Positions 32,170-42,388 of a stretch of 64,000 nucleotides of DNA are shown piece by piece; position 1 is the stretch's first letter, and each line of letters starts with the position of its first letter. Origin of the DNA: Immersiella caudata. Taxonomy: Eukaryota; Ascomycota; Sordariomycetes; Sordariales; Lasiosphaeriaceae. The notes beneath the pieces are model-generated. The model was not told the DNA's origin. It searched no databases and was given only the letters and a program-made list of their open reading frames with translations. Made by a program: the position numbers and the translations under genes. The stretch lies in contig JAULSU010000001.1 in NCBI GenBank assembly GCA_030512335.1, positions 5,828,001 to 5,892,000 on the forward strand, in the 5' to 3' direction.

Positions 32170-33895
32170 TGATAAAGCAACAAATCTGAGCATTTGGCGC
32201 AATTCTTTTTTTTTGTTTTTGTTTTTGTGGAGAGGGGGGGTGGGGGGAGGGTGGACTCTCCAGTTTGACTTAGGTGGAGAGAGAGCGGAGGTTTAGAAGT
32301 GGGTGAGGTGCATGATGGGAAATGGGGTGATGGTGTAAGGTCTCGGGAGATCTAACGTTGGCTCCAATCGGTACATTTTGTTTTTTGTATATGCCCAAAC
32401 ACAAATATCGAACGAACTGAGCAAGCTTTTGGTTCTCACCTACGCATTTTTCTCATGTTTTAACCACATCGGCCCGTCCTGGCGTGTGAGGATGGCGGTC
32501 AGGGGCTCGCATCACAACCTGGAACTTAGCATCTCTGCAACCGAGCAGCGGGAAGAACCCCGCGAGTCTTCGACGACATTCTGTGTGGGGGAGAGCACTC
32601 TTGTTGGTAAAATCACACAGGGAGCGCTCTTGACGGATACTTGTGACACTCACTATCTTGGTCGCAGAAGAACCTGGGCACATGGGTTTCTCAGAGAATC
32701 TGGCATAGGGTTGTTACGTCCCAGCCTCATGCGACAAGACGGTCTGGGCTTTCCCGGACGCTCGAAACAGGAGAGGCCTCATGGCTCACCAATTTCGAGC
32801 ACAATTGAAAGAGGTCCCTGTTCATTCTCAATCCAAAAACGATAGAACACATGATGCCAGAAACCTAGTTGTGCACAGCATTTGCAATTCCTTACGGCAA
32901 ACTGTTCCTTTCGCTTGTTTTCACCCCCTGATTAGTCGTGGCTGGAATGGCGGACCAGAAACCACAGGTTCCAACTCGCGGTACATCAATAGCGTTGCGC
33001 AGCCGCTGTGGGTTTTTCCAAATCACATTCACAGCCATTTCGAGCTGCCGTGGTTGATGAATAATCGCGGGGGTTGGGAAGAAACCGCACCTCCGAGGTG
33101 GCTTGCCAAACGGGCCGAGACTGGTCCCGCTCCCATGATGTCATGCGGGCTGCTGAGGCAGCAGCGGTTTAACGAGCTCCATCACAGCTAGCTCCGGGGA
33201 ATGCTAAGGTCTGGAATCTCATCTGACAGGGGCTGTGTGCAGGGCTGCGGCATTCCAAATTCAAATACGCAGTCCGCTGCCAGCAACAAATGCTACCCAA
33301 TTATCATATTGCACCACGTTCTCTGACCATTTGGACACACTCTTCCGGGGTCTGAAGCGCCTGAGCCAAGTCTTTTAGCTCAAAGAGCTTGCTGCCGCAA
33401 GCGGATGCTGCTTCGCTGGACCGAGGCCGTGTGCTCCACCCGACGTTGCGATGCCGAGGACAGAGCTCCAGCTCCTCCTCCGCGGGCTGCGATCGATGCG
33501 GCATGAATTTGTAAGTTGAAGAATCACAAAGCCCCCGGATACGTTATGTCACTAGTATATAGATGGCCATGATGTCCCACCTTGGTGTTGAGCATGTGTT
33601 TTCGAATCATCACGCACCAACACAACCAAGCAAGCAAGCAAGCTTCAGGCATTAACCTGCAAAGAGTCAACACTCACACCAGACACATCGACCCCAGCAA
33701 TTCACCCCGCGCTTACTCAGAGCACCACCGGCTTGCGACTCGCCATACCTCCTTAAGAGAGCTCCTAGCTTAACTGCATCACTGCTTCCGCATTCCCACC
33801 TCACAAAGAAGCGACTTCTCACCGGCTCTCTCCTCCTTGGATCCTCAGTCGCACTCTACAGTGGTCTCAGCAGCAACAAAAGCAACAAAAGCAAC
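32170..33895. other. Intergenic, 1.7 kb
   Basis: Trailer of the tRNA, then a gene-free stretch up to the DUF4336 gene. It holds T-rich and G-rich tracts (32206-32250), a (CAAG)n tract at about 33627-33644, and an A/C-rich AACAAAAGC repeat (33870-33895) just before the next ATG. The ORF at 32378-32845 has no family features and is rejected. Confidence 0.5.
32206..32214 (+). terminator. Pol III terminator (T-run) for tRNA-Asn
   Basis: A nine-T run 37 nt after the tRNA 3' end; further T4-5 runs follow. It is the first strong oligo-T on the coding strand downstream of the gene. Confidence 0.7.
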
Positions 33896-34771
33896 ATGTC
33901 GTCCACACTCGTCCCCGCGAACCCGTCTGATGTGATGGTAATTCGCGATGTTACGCCCAACGTGGTTACCCTAACGGTGCCATTCCTTCGCTTCGGCAAG
34001 ATCCCCATTGGCGGGCGCGGCACGATCAGTATGTCTCACTCTCTCTCCTCCATTCACACCTCACAATTCATTAACACGTTCTCAGTCCGCCTCACCTCGG
34101 GCGCACTCGCTGTCTTTTCACCAGTCGCCCTTACCCCTGAAGTCAAATCCAAGCTCGAATCCCTCGGCAACAACGTGCAGTACCTCATCGCCCCCGACAT
34201 CGAACACCACATTTTCATCTCCGACTGGAAGACGGCTTTTCCCTCCGCCAAGATCATCGGCCCCGAGGGTCTCCCTGAGAAGCGGCAAGCCGCCACCGAC
34301 GAAAAGATCGGCAAGGAAGAGTTCGCCGTCGTCTACAAACCCGACACGAAGCGCACCACAGCAGTGGGCCCTGACTTCGACGCTGACATTGACGTCGAGT
34401 ACGTCGACGGCCATGCCAACAAGGAGATCGTCTTGTTCTACAAGCCCGACAAGGTGCTCATCCAGGCCGACTTGTTCTTCAACCTCCCCGCCACGGAAGC
34501 CTACTCGCGCGTGCCCGAAGCGGAGAAGCCCAAGCCGGGACTTTTGGCTAAGACTTTTATGAGCGCGCAGAAGGTCGACGGCAACGGACAGAAGAGGCTG
34601 CTGTGGCATGCGATCAGCCGAGGAAACAGGCCGTCGTTCAACGAGAGTGTGCAGAGGATTGACACGTGGGACTTTAACATTATTGTTCCTTGCCACGGTG
34701 ACGTTATTGAGACTGGTGCCAAGGGTATTTTCCAGCAGGTGTTTGAGTGGCATTTGAAGGGGAAGAAGTGA
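33896..34771 (+). CDS. DUF4336 (metallo-beta-lactamase-like) protein
   Basis: Exons 33896-34028 and 34086-34771 give 272 residues. The intron (GTATGT...CTCAG) is 57 nt, a multiple of three, and has no stop, so the unspliced message would also read through as 291 residues. The spliced form restores a continuous GRGTI-IRLTSGALAVFSPVAL strand and is preferred. Family features: FGKIPIGGRGT near the start, YLIAPDIEHHIFISDWKTAFP, DGHANKEIVLFYKPDKVLIQADLFFN and the C-terminal IVPCHGDVIE. DUF4336 proteins resemble the metallo-beta-lactamase fold with incomplete metal ligands; the function is not known. No targeting signal is obvious. The upstream A/C-rich leader (AGCAACAAAAGCAACAAAAG) directly precedes the start codon. 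Confidence 0.85.
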   Translation: MSSTLVPANPSDVMVIRDVTPNVVTLTVPFLRFGKIPIGGRGTISMSHSLSSIHTSQFINTFSVRLTSGALAVFSPVALTPEVKSKLESLGNNVQYLIAPDIEHHIFISDWKTAFPSAKIIGPEGLPEKRQAATDEKIGKEEFAVVYKPDTKRTTAVGPDFDADIDVEYVDGHANKEIVLFYKPDKVLIQADLFFNLPATEAYSRVPEAEKPKPGLLAKTFMSAQKVDGNGQKRLLWHAISRGNRPSFNESVQRIDTWDFNIIVPCHGDVIETGAKGIFQQVFEWHLKGKK

Positions 34772-35146
34772 AGCTCTGAGCTTCTAGGATGCTGAGGTGT
34801 TTGGAGGTGGAGGTTGTTCAGTGCTTGTGAGGGATTGATACCATAGATTGGATTGGCGTTTTGATTTTCCTCTCCCATATCTAATGAGATGATACTATTG
34901 GATCATGCATTGAACTCCTTTCGTTACTTTTCAATGCTCCAGGATCAAGTGAGTGAGTCCAGTGTAAGTGCCTCCACAAGACCCTAACCCTTATCGCTAT
35001 CGGACCTCGAAGTCTTTCAACGTCAATCGCACTTGTCGTGAAAGCTCAAACTTTCAACAACGACATGTTTCTCGCGCCAAACAAGTTACCCGGCCTCAAT
35101 TGAGCGATATAGCCTCTGTAGACAAATTCGGAACACAAATCCGCAA
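34772..35146. other. Intergenic between DUF4336 gene and GatA gene
   Basis: 375 bp. It contains a CCCTAACCC motif near 34981-34989, about 160 bp before the GatA start. No gene recognised. Confidence 0.45.
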
Positions 35147-36711
35147 ATGTTAACCCGGCGCCGGCTCCAGGCCCTCCGCCTGCGCCATGCGCAACGCTCC
35201 ATCCCATCGCGCTACCAGCGGCGCCAAATAAACCACTTCATCTCTAAAGGTGCTTCCCCTTCGCTCCTATCTGCCTCCTGAGTCTAACACCCCTTCCCTT
35301 TGCAGAAGCAGACCCGGTCCCCCCAATACCAGCCCAACGTACACCCTTCACGCTCGCTGTAAAAGATAACATCACCACCAAATTCTCTCCGGCGACGACG
35401 ACATGCGCCTCCCCTTTTCTAGCTGACTACAATTCCCCATTCGAAGCCACCATCGTACAACAACTACGAGACCTCGGCGCTGTCGTCACGGGGAAAACAA
35501 ACCTAGATGAGTTCGGCATGGGGAGCCACAGCGTTCACTCTGCACACGGGGCCGTTTCGCAGGAGAAGGATGGATACTCTGCGGGGGGAAGTTCCGGCGG
35601 GAGTGCGGTGGCGGTCGCCAACGGGGAGGTTGACCTTGCGCTAGGCACGGACACGGGAGGGTCGGTCAGGTTGCCGGCGGCGTATTGCGGGGTGGTGGGG
35701 TATAAACCGTCGTATGGGATGTTGAGCCGGTTTGGGGTGGTTCCGTATGCGAACTCGTTGGATACGGTGGGGTTGATTGCGAAGGGGGTAGGGAGGATAC
35801 GGGAGGTGGTTGTGCGAAGGGGATTATGGGAGGTGGAAGATGGGAGGGATCCGACTAGTCTTGGACGGAAGGCGAGGAGGAGGATTGCGCAGGGGAGGGA
35901 GGGGTATGGCGGGGAAGATGTTGAGTTGGAGGGGGTGAGGTTGGGCTTGCCGGTCGAGTACAACATTGAGGAGTTGGAGGGGGGGGTGAGGGACGCCTGG
36001 GTGAAGGCGGCGGGGAGGCTGGAGGAGAGAGGGGCGAAGGTGGTGCCGGTTTCGTTGCCGACGACGAGGCATGCGCTTTCGGCGTATTATGTGATTGCGC
36101 CGGCGGAGGCGTCGTCGAATCTGGCAAAGTATGACGGGGTGCGGTACGGAAGGAGGTCCGAGGGGGAGAGCGATGCAGCGGAGGGGGGGGTGTTGTATGC
36201 GGCCAGCAGAGGGCAGGGGTTTGGAGAGGAAGTGAAGAGGAGGATATTGCTTGGGTCGTATACGCTCAGCTCGGAGGCCATGGACAATTACTTCCTCAAG
36301 GCACAAGCAGTGCGGAGGTTGGTACGGAGGGATTTTGACCGAGTGTTTCGGCTGGAAAATCCGCTACAGGATGAACAGGAAACGTTCGACTTGAGCGAGA
36401 TGTCTGAGGAGATTCCGATGGAGAACAAGCTGGGCCCGGCCGAGGTGGATTTCCTGCTGTGTCCAACAGCACCAACGCTGGCACCGAAGCTGGAGGACGT
36501 TATGGGCGGGCAGGGTGTGCTGGATGCGTATATGAATGACGTGTTTGCTGTGCCGGCGAGTTTGGCGGGGCTGCCAGCCGTAAGTGTGCCGATGCTGGTG
36601 GAGGGGGAGGAGAGAATGGCTGGACTGCAACTTATTGGCCAGTATTGGGACGACGCCAGGCTGCTTGGGGTCGCAGAGGCTATTTCTGAAGTTTTGGGAG
36701 GGAAAAGATGA
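35147..36711 (+). CDS. HER2: Glutamyl-tRNA(Gln) amidotransferase subunit A, mitochondrial
   Basis: Exons 35147-35249 and 35306-36711 give 502 residues, normal for mitochondrial GatA. The first exon encodes a strongly basic presequence (MLTRRRLQALRLRHAQRS). The amidase-signature triad is visible: Lys in TLAVKDN, the cis-Ser in GYSAGGSSGGSAVAVA, and the catalytic Ser in GTDTGGSVRLPAAYCG; GYKPSYG follows. Near the C-terminus are FLLCPTAPTLAP and FAVPASLAGLPAVSVP. In the family this subunit releases ammonia from glutamine so that GatB can convert Glu-tRNA(Gln) to Gln-tRNA(Gln) in the organelle (yeast HER2). The reading frame from TTCGGCATG onward starts internally, so a caller using the longest ATG frame would lose the Lys of the triad; the upstream part is open and conserved. 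GC-rich third positions in the second exon. Confidence 0.95.
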
Positions 36712-37643
36712 TACCCATGTTGGTGCCAGAGAACCGCTGCCAACGATGCGCCTAGGCTCACCTGCAAAAGGCCACCAACTGTACTGATACGATTCATACG
36801 GAACCAGCTCCGTGATTTTGATAAAATATTTCACGGCTAGGTGTGATTGATTGCCAAAAATGAGACAAGTACGGCTGCACAGCTGTGGCGTGTAACCTCA
36901 TGCGGTTCAGCATCTATGCAGCTTGTTCTTTGCTAGCAGAAAAGTGAGTGACACCCTTCCTACTCGCTCGATCGAAAGTAGCCCACAACTCCTTACATTC
37001 TCTACAGGCCTGGCCTTTTGGCGCAGAGGGCATAGAAAGGCCCTCCGGATACCCTTCAAGTTTTACATTTTAACAACGCCCTTTTCCACAACGGCTCCTG
37101 TCTGGGTCTCCCACCGCATGGACATGGCACTTGACAGGCCCTCGAAAGAAGCCCTCGAAAGAAGCCCTCGTTTATTTCCGTCTCTAGTTCAGCCTAGCCC
37201 AGGTAAAGCCAGCTGAGCTAGCGGCTGCATGAACAGACAAACCCAACCAAAAAACAGCGGCTGGGCTGAACCAGGTCGCGCTACTGTTGGAAATATGAAG
37301 CATCAGGTCTTGTCTATTACCAGGCCGCCCCATGCCCCGCAATGACTGCTCTCATGAGTGCCGTGCTCTCCTTCTCGGCAGCATTGATGTTCCAGATCCG
37401 CGGAAAACCAAATCCAGGATTCCGGCACCGCGAGTCTCTCGTACCCGGTCTACACTTATACTTCGATGGTCGATACCGGTTAGGTCCCCCGTACGCCAAG
37501 ATCGTTCTTGCATGTAGCTTTGTTGCCCCTGTCCTATCTCCTAGATTATTTTGGGCTAGGATCATTCGCGGGCAGCCAGCTGCTCTGGGCATGATTTTAA
37601 TTGCCAGACGGGCGCGGGCAGGTGCACCTTCATCGATCGCTAG
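36712..37643. other. Intergenic, 0.9 kb, upstream of the BTB-like relic
   Basis: No gene recognised on either strand. A 13-bp unit (GCCCTCGAAAGAA) occurs twice in tandem plus a part at about 37137-37170. A missing first exon of the BTB-like gene could lie here but I could not find it. Confidence 0.45.
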
Positions 37644-38476
37644 TCACATTTTAAGTTCTCCTCGCAGCAGCTTTTCCTTGCTTCGCCCTTCTTCAAGGCC
37701 GCACTCACCGGCGGCTGCGTACGTGCGATTGCTGCTGTTTTTTTTAATGTTTTTTTGCCCCTTTTAATCCTTTCATCTTGTTGTCTCAAGAGGTACCTCC
37801 TCAGACCTCCTGAGACATGCAAATGTTGTCCTAAAATGGAAGTTAGTAGCTGAAATCGACCACCAGAAAGAGAGCACCACGGGAAAAGGAAACGGCAAGC
37901 ACGAAATCTCGGCCGAAGACTGGGATTTCGAGGCGCTCTATATCGTCTTGAAAATTATCCATGGCCAGACAAGATCCGTTCCTACGAAAATTGCCATCGA
38001 ACTGCTTTGCCAGATTGCGCCGCTGGTTGGTTTTTATCAACTCCATGATGCCGTCTATTTCTTTTTGGCGCAATCTTGGCGCAGGGCTATACTTCATGAA
38101 CAAGAGATGAATGATCACTGGGCTACGGACAACCCGCACAGGACGTGTATTATGTGGATCTGTGTCGGCATGATCTTTAATGACCGTCACTTGTTCGAGG
38201 CCGCCACCAGGGCTGGGATCGAACAAAGTAGAGGGAGACTGCCATCGCTGGGCTTGCCTATTCCAGAGCGGGCTATAGGTGCGTCAAACAACTACTTATT
38301 CTCAAGTCGTCTACCTTGCCTCGAAGTTTAACCGGCTGGCAGAGGAGATCGAAAATCAGCGGACGAAAGCACTGCCTCGACTCTGGTGCTCACTACAGAG
38401 TATAAAGGCCGACAAAATGACCAAAATCATATGGCTGCGACCGTCGTTGCCAGGTTATGATGATGGGGACCCCTAG
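37644..38476 (+). pseudogene. BTB/POZ-like fungal protein, truncated or with unrecognised 5' exon
   Basis: Three open segments on one strand. 37644-37722 encodes FSSQQLFLASPFFKAALTGG, a textbook BTB helix motif. 37793-38278 encodes SSDLLRHANVVLKWKL, then ISAEDWDFEALYIVLKIIHG, then IAPLVGFYQLHDAVYFFLAQSW and GLPIPERAI, a pattern common in Sordariomycete BTB-type proteins. 38343-38476 encodes EEIENQRTKALPRLWCSLQS and the stop. The last junction (GTGCGT...TTTAACCGGCTGGCAG, 64 bp) is a good intron; the first needs a weak donor. No in-frame ATG was found before the BTB motif, and in-frame stops close it upstream, so either a 5' exon is unrecognised or the gene is a relic. If functional it would be an adaptor-type protein of unknown target. 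Nothing points to a transposon origin. Confidence 0.5.
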
Positions 38477-38810
38477 CGCAGCATCTTCACGAGTCCGAGC
38501 TCGAGGTGGACGGTTCTTGTGAGACGCCGTTTCCCGGCCGTACCTTCAACGGAGTCGTGCCGATGGTGTTGAACGTGGAGCGGGAACATAATTGCTACTA
38601 TCTTGGTGCCGAGCGGGGAATGTTGTGGCATCTCGCTCTTCAACATCCTTGTTGAGATTACGCATGCACGCCTCTCCATTCACGGGGATGAAAGACAGGG
38701 GTTGGAGCTGAGCCTACCCTCGAGTTGTGCATAGACTTTTGCATTGATGGTCATGGGGATGGCTTTGAAGCTGATCCTGCCTCTTAACCAAGCACACCAG
38801 CAATATACCC
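38477..38810. other. Intergenic, 3' flanks of BTB-like gene and VMS1
   Basis: 334 bp between convergent stops. The minus-strand ORF at 38473-38679 has no recognisable features. Nothing else seen. Confidence 0.45.
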
Positions 38811-40772
38811 TCAACCGCCTCCCTGCATCCTCTTCAGCCTCTCCTCCGCTGCCCTAGCTCTCCTCTCCCGATCTAGCCTCATCCTCTGCTCCGGTGTCAG
38901 CCCCCTCGCCTCCTCCTCTCTCCTCTCCTGTGCCGTCTTCAGCATCGTATTCCCCAAGATTCCAGCTCCTGGCCTCGCCGCACCCCCAGCCTTCACCTTC
39001 GGCCCTTCCCTCTTCAACCTTTCTTCCTCTGCTTTCCTCCTCTCCGCCTCTTTTCCTTCCTTCTCCTTCTTCTCCCTTTCGGCGCGCTGCTCTGCCTCTT
39101 CGCGTTTCATCGCGGTCGGGACTCTAGCGGCTTCCCAGTCCCATGCCTTCTCACCAAGCTCAGCGCGCGCAACGCGAAAAGCATCTCTTGTGGCGCGGTC
39201 ACCGGCTAGCTCAAAGGGAGGTTTGCCTTCCTCGTTGAGAACGGTTGGGTCCGCTCCCGCGCGGGCGAGAAGACCTGTGATGAGCGGAGCGGAGTTTTGG
39301 GATGCAGCGAGGTGAAGTGCGGTAGGGGCGTGGTGGTTTTGCTGGGTGTCTTCCGGTTGGAACCGGAAGGTGGCGGCGTCGAGGGAGTTGGTTTGGAGGT
39401 AGGCTAGAAGGGCGGGCAGTTTAGAACGCCGAATCATGGCTTGAATTTGGGTGGTGTGGAGGAGGGCAAGTTCTTCCTCCTCGGTGAGCTTTGGTTTGGA
39501 AGGGGCTTTTGGTTGGGCGGGTTGGGCGGTTTCGGTGGTTTCAGGGGTGGGTGGGACGACGGTGTCGATTTCCCTGACTTTGAGTCGGGTAAGTTCGATG
39601 AAGGACCGCATGAGTTCATTCTGAGTTGCGCGGCGGGTGCTGAATGGAAACCCGCGGATGCGAGGGTCGTTGGCGCGGAGCACCTGGCCATCGTAGGGTC
39701 CAAAGAGGGTTCGTCGGTTGGTAGAGCCTGTCGCACGGATGAAGAGGAGATCCGATGTGTCGATTAGGGCCTTCCAGCCCTTGAGGAGCTCGCGGACGTC
39801 TTCGACGAGGGCTTGCTCGTTGTATCGACGGATGGAGGCACCTGCGGAGTGGGCGGCCCCCTTTGCGTTGTCGTTTGCTGATTGTGAGCCACCCTGTCTT
39901 CGGCGGGTGGTGTAGCGATGGAAGGTTTTGTGCGCCAAAACGATAGCTTCCCTATTCAAAGGCCCAGCGGAATGTTTGCTCTGCTTCGGCGCTAGCGAGA
40001 CGACCATGGCGGCGAAGTGGCCACCGCCAATCATACAAAGAAAGATGTGACGGCCTTTGTATCCCACCGGAGCGGTGCTCCCATCCTTTGGAAGCTTTGG
40101 CATCGAAACAGGGGTGAGCTGCCGCTGCATGATCGCTTCGATGATGGCATCTTCCTTGTCAAGCTCTTCCGGCGTGAACAGAGCCCGATAAATGCCATAG
40201 TACGTCTTTTCAGGTAATTTGGGTGATTCGAACCACAGGAGTGGTGGCTTTCCACCGCCCTGTTTTCTCCTGGACCCAAGCTCCTCCTCCTCGTTGGGGT
40301 TGCGTTTGTCGGCAAGTGTGGCCTGCTTCCTCAACAATGCTGCAAGGGTTGTGTCCTTGCGCGAGGACGACTCATCCTCGTCATCCTCGGTGTCGGATGA
40401 GTCAGAACCAGATATGCTCTCATCTAAGTCGCCGACAAGTTTTTCGAACTGAGCTTCAGTCACAGGTGTGAGGCCGTTCAACTTCTGTTTGAGATTGTAA
40501 TGGTGGAGGTCGGTTTTGAGGTGGTCTCTCTGATCCTGGACAGTGCCGAAGATCAAGCTGCAAAGGGAACACGCCTGGGATCCGACAGCAGTGGTGTCGG
40601 GTGCGGCGGGTCCTGGGCTTTGGTCTCGAGATGCGGAGGGTGTGGACTGGGGCTCCGGCTGCGTCGACAGCCCTGCGTCTGCCTTCAGGGAGAGCGAACT
40701 GAGCACATCTCGGGGTAGGTCATAGACATAAAGTGGACGCCGCAGCTGTTCCTCCTGTTTCTTCTTCTCCAT
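38811..40772 (-). CDS. VMS1: Vms1/ANKZF1 peptidyl-tRNA endonuclease of ribosome quality control
   Basis: Intronless, 653 residues. Domain order fits the family: LYVYDLP start; a C2H2-like zinc finger (C68, C71, H84, H90); an acidic linker; the VLRF1 release-factor-like domain at about 235-395 with the catalytic-loop Gln297 in GGSQSANDNAKG, then AGASIRRYNEQAL and LLFIRATGSTNRRTLFG; ankyrin-type repeats at about 455-540 (TALHLAASQNSAPLITGLLARAG); and a C-terminal Arg/Glu-rich helix (RERRARAAEERLKRMQ) resembling the VCP/Cdc48-interacting motif. Vms1 cleaves the CCA end of peptidyl-tRNA stalled on 60S subunits, releasing the nascent chain, and protects mitochondria from CAT-tailed aggregates. The conserved Gln and the Arg/Tyr of RRYNE suggest an active enzyme. 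The start ATG at 40772 begins MEKKKQEEQLRRPLYVYDLP, in line with homologues. Confidence 0.95.
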   Translation of the reverse strand: MEKKKQEEQLRRPLYVYDLPRDVLSSLSLKADAGLSTQPEPQSTPSASRDQSPGPAAPDTTAVGSQACSLCSLIFGTVQDQRDHLKTDLHHYNLKQKLNGLTPVTEAQFEKLVGDLDESISGSDSSDTEDDEDESSSRKDTTLAALLRKQATLADKRNPNEEEELGSRRKQGGGKPPLLWFESPKLPEKTYYGIYRALFTPEELDKEDAIIEAIMQRQLTPVSMPKLPKDGSTAPVGYKGRHIFLCMIGGGHFAAMVVSLAPKQSKHSAGPLNREAIVLAHKTFHRYTTRRRQGGSQSANDNAKGAAHSAGASIRRYNEQALVEDVRELLKGWKALIDTSDLLFIRATGSTNRRTLFGPYDGQVLRANDPRIRGFPFSTRRATQNELMRSFIELTRLKVREIDTVVPPTPETTETAQPAQPKAPSKPKLTEEEELALLHTTQIQAMIRRSKLPALLAYLQTNSLDAATFRFQPEDTQQNHHAPTALHLAASQNSAPLITGLLARAGADPTVLNEEGKPPFELAGDRATRDAFRVARAELGEKAWDWEAARVPTAMKREEAEQRAEREKKEKEGKEAERRKAEEERLKREGPKVKAGGAARPGAGILGNTMLKTAQERREEEARGLTPEQRMRLDRERRARAAEERLKRMQGGG

Positions 40773-41206
40773 GACGACTCAATTTTGTATTTTTGATACC
40801 GTATGGGAGAAAAATAGGGCAGAGCGCGGCTCAGAGCACCAGCTTGTTAGGAGCGTGATGGCGGGGCAGCTCAGCGATAAATAGAGCTCCCGATAAGAGT
40901 CACACACCGACTGGCCAAGGTTACTGCCCAAACCCTAACCCTATTTTTGTCAGCTTTCGAAGGGGGTTGTTCGATGGAGAATGACAAGCACAAGCTTACC
41001 GCTAGTTTTTACTTTGTGCAAATTCTCTTGGGATTCGTCACTTACACTTTCATTGGAACTCAATTTGGCAGTTAATGGAGCAAGGTTGGCTCAACAGAAT
41101 TTTCTCGGTATTTCATTAATCTTTTTGTCATTTACACCCGCAGCGAGCGGCGACATCGACCTTCAGCCACAGAGATCAGAGATCCTCAATATTCACTTAG
41201 GTCGCC
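40773..41206. promoter_or_regulatory. VMS1 promoter with telomere-like CCCTAACCCT motif
   Basis: 434 bp. AAACCCTAACCCTA occurs at about 40928-40941, roughly 155-170 bp upstream of the VMS1 start. Resemblance to TTAGGG-type telomere repeats and to the ACCCTACCCT HomolE-type box known from fission yeast promoters is noted; function is inference. Confidence 0.4.
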
Positions 41207-42388
41207 CTAGAGAGCTATATCCTCAAGCTCATATGCCACATCATGCTCTCGCGTCGTGTAGACCTTGGAGAAGCTCGGAGACGATGATGGCGATGGCTGC
41301 GTACTAGAGGCAGAAGACTCAGAGATAGGACTGTCGGGAATCTCGAAACCGGTTGGACTGGGGAGAGGTGAGCTTGCCATGTCTAAGGTCTCAGACGGAG
41401 ACGGAGTGGACCGCTCAGTGGTGGTGGTTGGGGTCAGCGACGATAGCTCATCATGATCGCGATTGATCCGGGCCTGCCAGTCCTCGAGCGTAGGTGCGCC
41501 TGATGGATGTGCAGCGGGTAGCCTTCGAGGGCGATAAACAGTCGCTTGAGGCAGCTGCACCGGTTGTTCAGGCTGCGTCGGGGGCTGTTTACTGACCACG
41601 AAGCCGTGAAGGCAACCGTGCAGCTCACTGAAGCGGCGGGGTTGGCGGGACCCGTACAGCTCAGGCCCCCCATTCATAACCGTCCACTCTGTCGTGGTTA
41701 GTGGATAGAGCTTGTCGACGTCCTTGCCGGACAATTCATCAGCCCAACGAAGCGTAAGTTTGCGCAGGATAGTGAGGTATGCGAGCCGCTCATCGTACAA
41801 ATTGTCTCCCTCGGGGTGCCACGGAAGCCAAGTCTCGATTTGTCGAATCTCTGCATCGACATCGGGGATCTGCCTTGGCTTGCCCGAGTCCAAGTTGCGA
41901 AAAACAAAGACGGGATGAACGCCCGGCGAATAGCGGTACTCATCAGGTTCGTCCGGAAGTTGCTTATGTCTGTACATCCAGTAGTTCATGAACGCCACCG
42001 AATTGCGGAGCTCCTTGGGCTCAGGTCGGCCAGCGACCCAACTCAACTCATGATTGTCTCCCTCCAGGTAGTGCTTGCGGCACTTCGGGCAGAACCCGTA
42101 GATAAACTGAGAGTCAGCGTCATAACGAGGGCTTGGGCAGTCAGGAATAGCGCAGAGAAGGGTTGTAAGCCATTTTAGCCAATCTTTGCGTCCGTGATAC
42201 TTCTTGATACCGCACGCCTCGAATTCATGCGAGTCGTGACCGCAGACGGTCCAGATGAAGTGAGTGTGTCCACACATTGCGACGTGTATCGCTCTTCGAT
42301 TATTTGTTTGTGTGTACAACTCCGATTCGTCCTGCGAATCGATGTTGTTTTTAGTTGCCAAGTCCGACGGTGTGGTTCTCGAGATGGC
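41207..42388 (-). CDS. Cys/His-rich hypothetical protein, 5' end unresolved
   Basis: The minus-strand frame is open from about 42388 to the stop at 41207. I do not recognise a family. The conserved-looking core is a zinc-binding pattern: CGHTHFIWTVCGH, FEACGIKKYHG, LLCAIPDCPSPR and FCPKCRKHY. It is followed by a helical region (SVAFMNYWMYRHK, LTILRKLTLRWADEL), then a Ser/Pro/Thr-rich tail to DVAYELEDIAL. The frame has no ATG before Met at 42277; the codon near 42361 is TTG. A good 3' splice site (CTAACTTAG) ends at 42389, so an upstream coding exon is likely; if not, translation starts at 42277, directly at MCGHTHF, giving 356 residues. A TATTTAAA-like element near 42430 on the minus strand could be a promoter for the short form. 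Function unknown; zinc binding is inferred from the residues. Confidence 0.6.
   Translation of the reverse strand, partial: AISRTTPSDLATKNNIDSQDESELYTQTNNRRAIHVAMCGHTHFIWTVCGHDSHEFEACGIKKYHGRKDWLKWLTTLLCAIPDCPSPRYDADSQFIYGFCPKCRKHYLEGDNHELSWVAGRPEPKELRNSVAFMNYWMYRHKQLPDEPDEYRYSPGVHPVFVFRNLDSGKPRQIPDVDAEIRQIETWLPWHPEGDNLYDERLAYLTILRKLTLRWADELSGKDVDKLYPLTTTEWTVMNGGPELYGSRQPRRFSELHGCLHGFVVSKQPPTQPEQPVQLPQATVYRPRRLPAAHPSGAPTLEDWQARINRDHDELSSLTPTTTTERSTPSPSETLDMASSPLPSPTGFEIPDSPISESSASSTQPSPSSSPSFSKVYTTREHDVAYELEDIAL

Noticed and set aside
32378..32845. 155-codon ORF downstream of the tRNA
   Set aside because: No family similarity; unusual composition compared with neighbours and no conserved start context.
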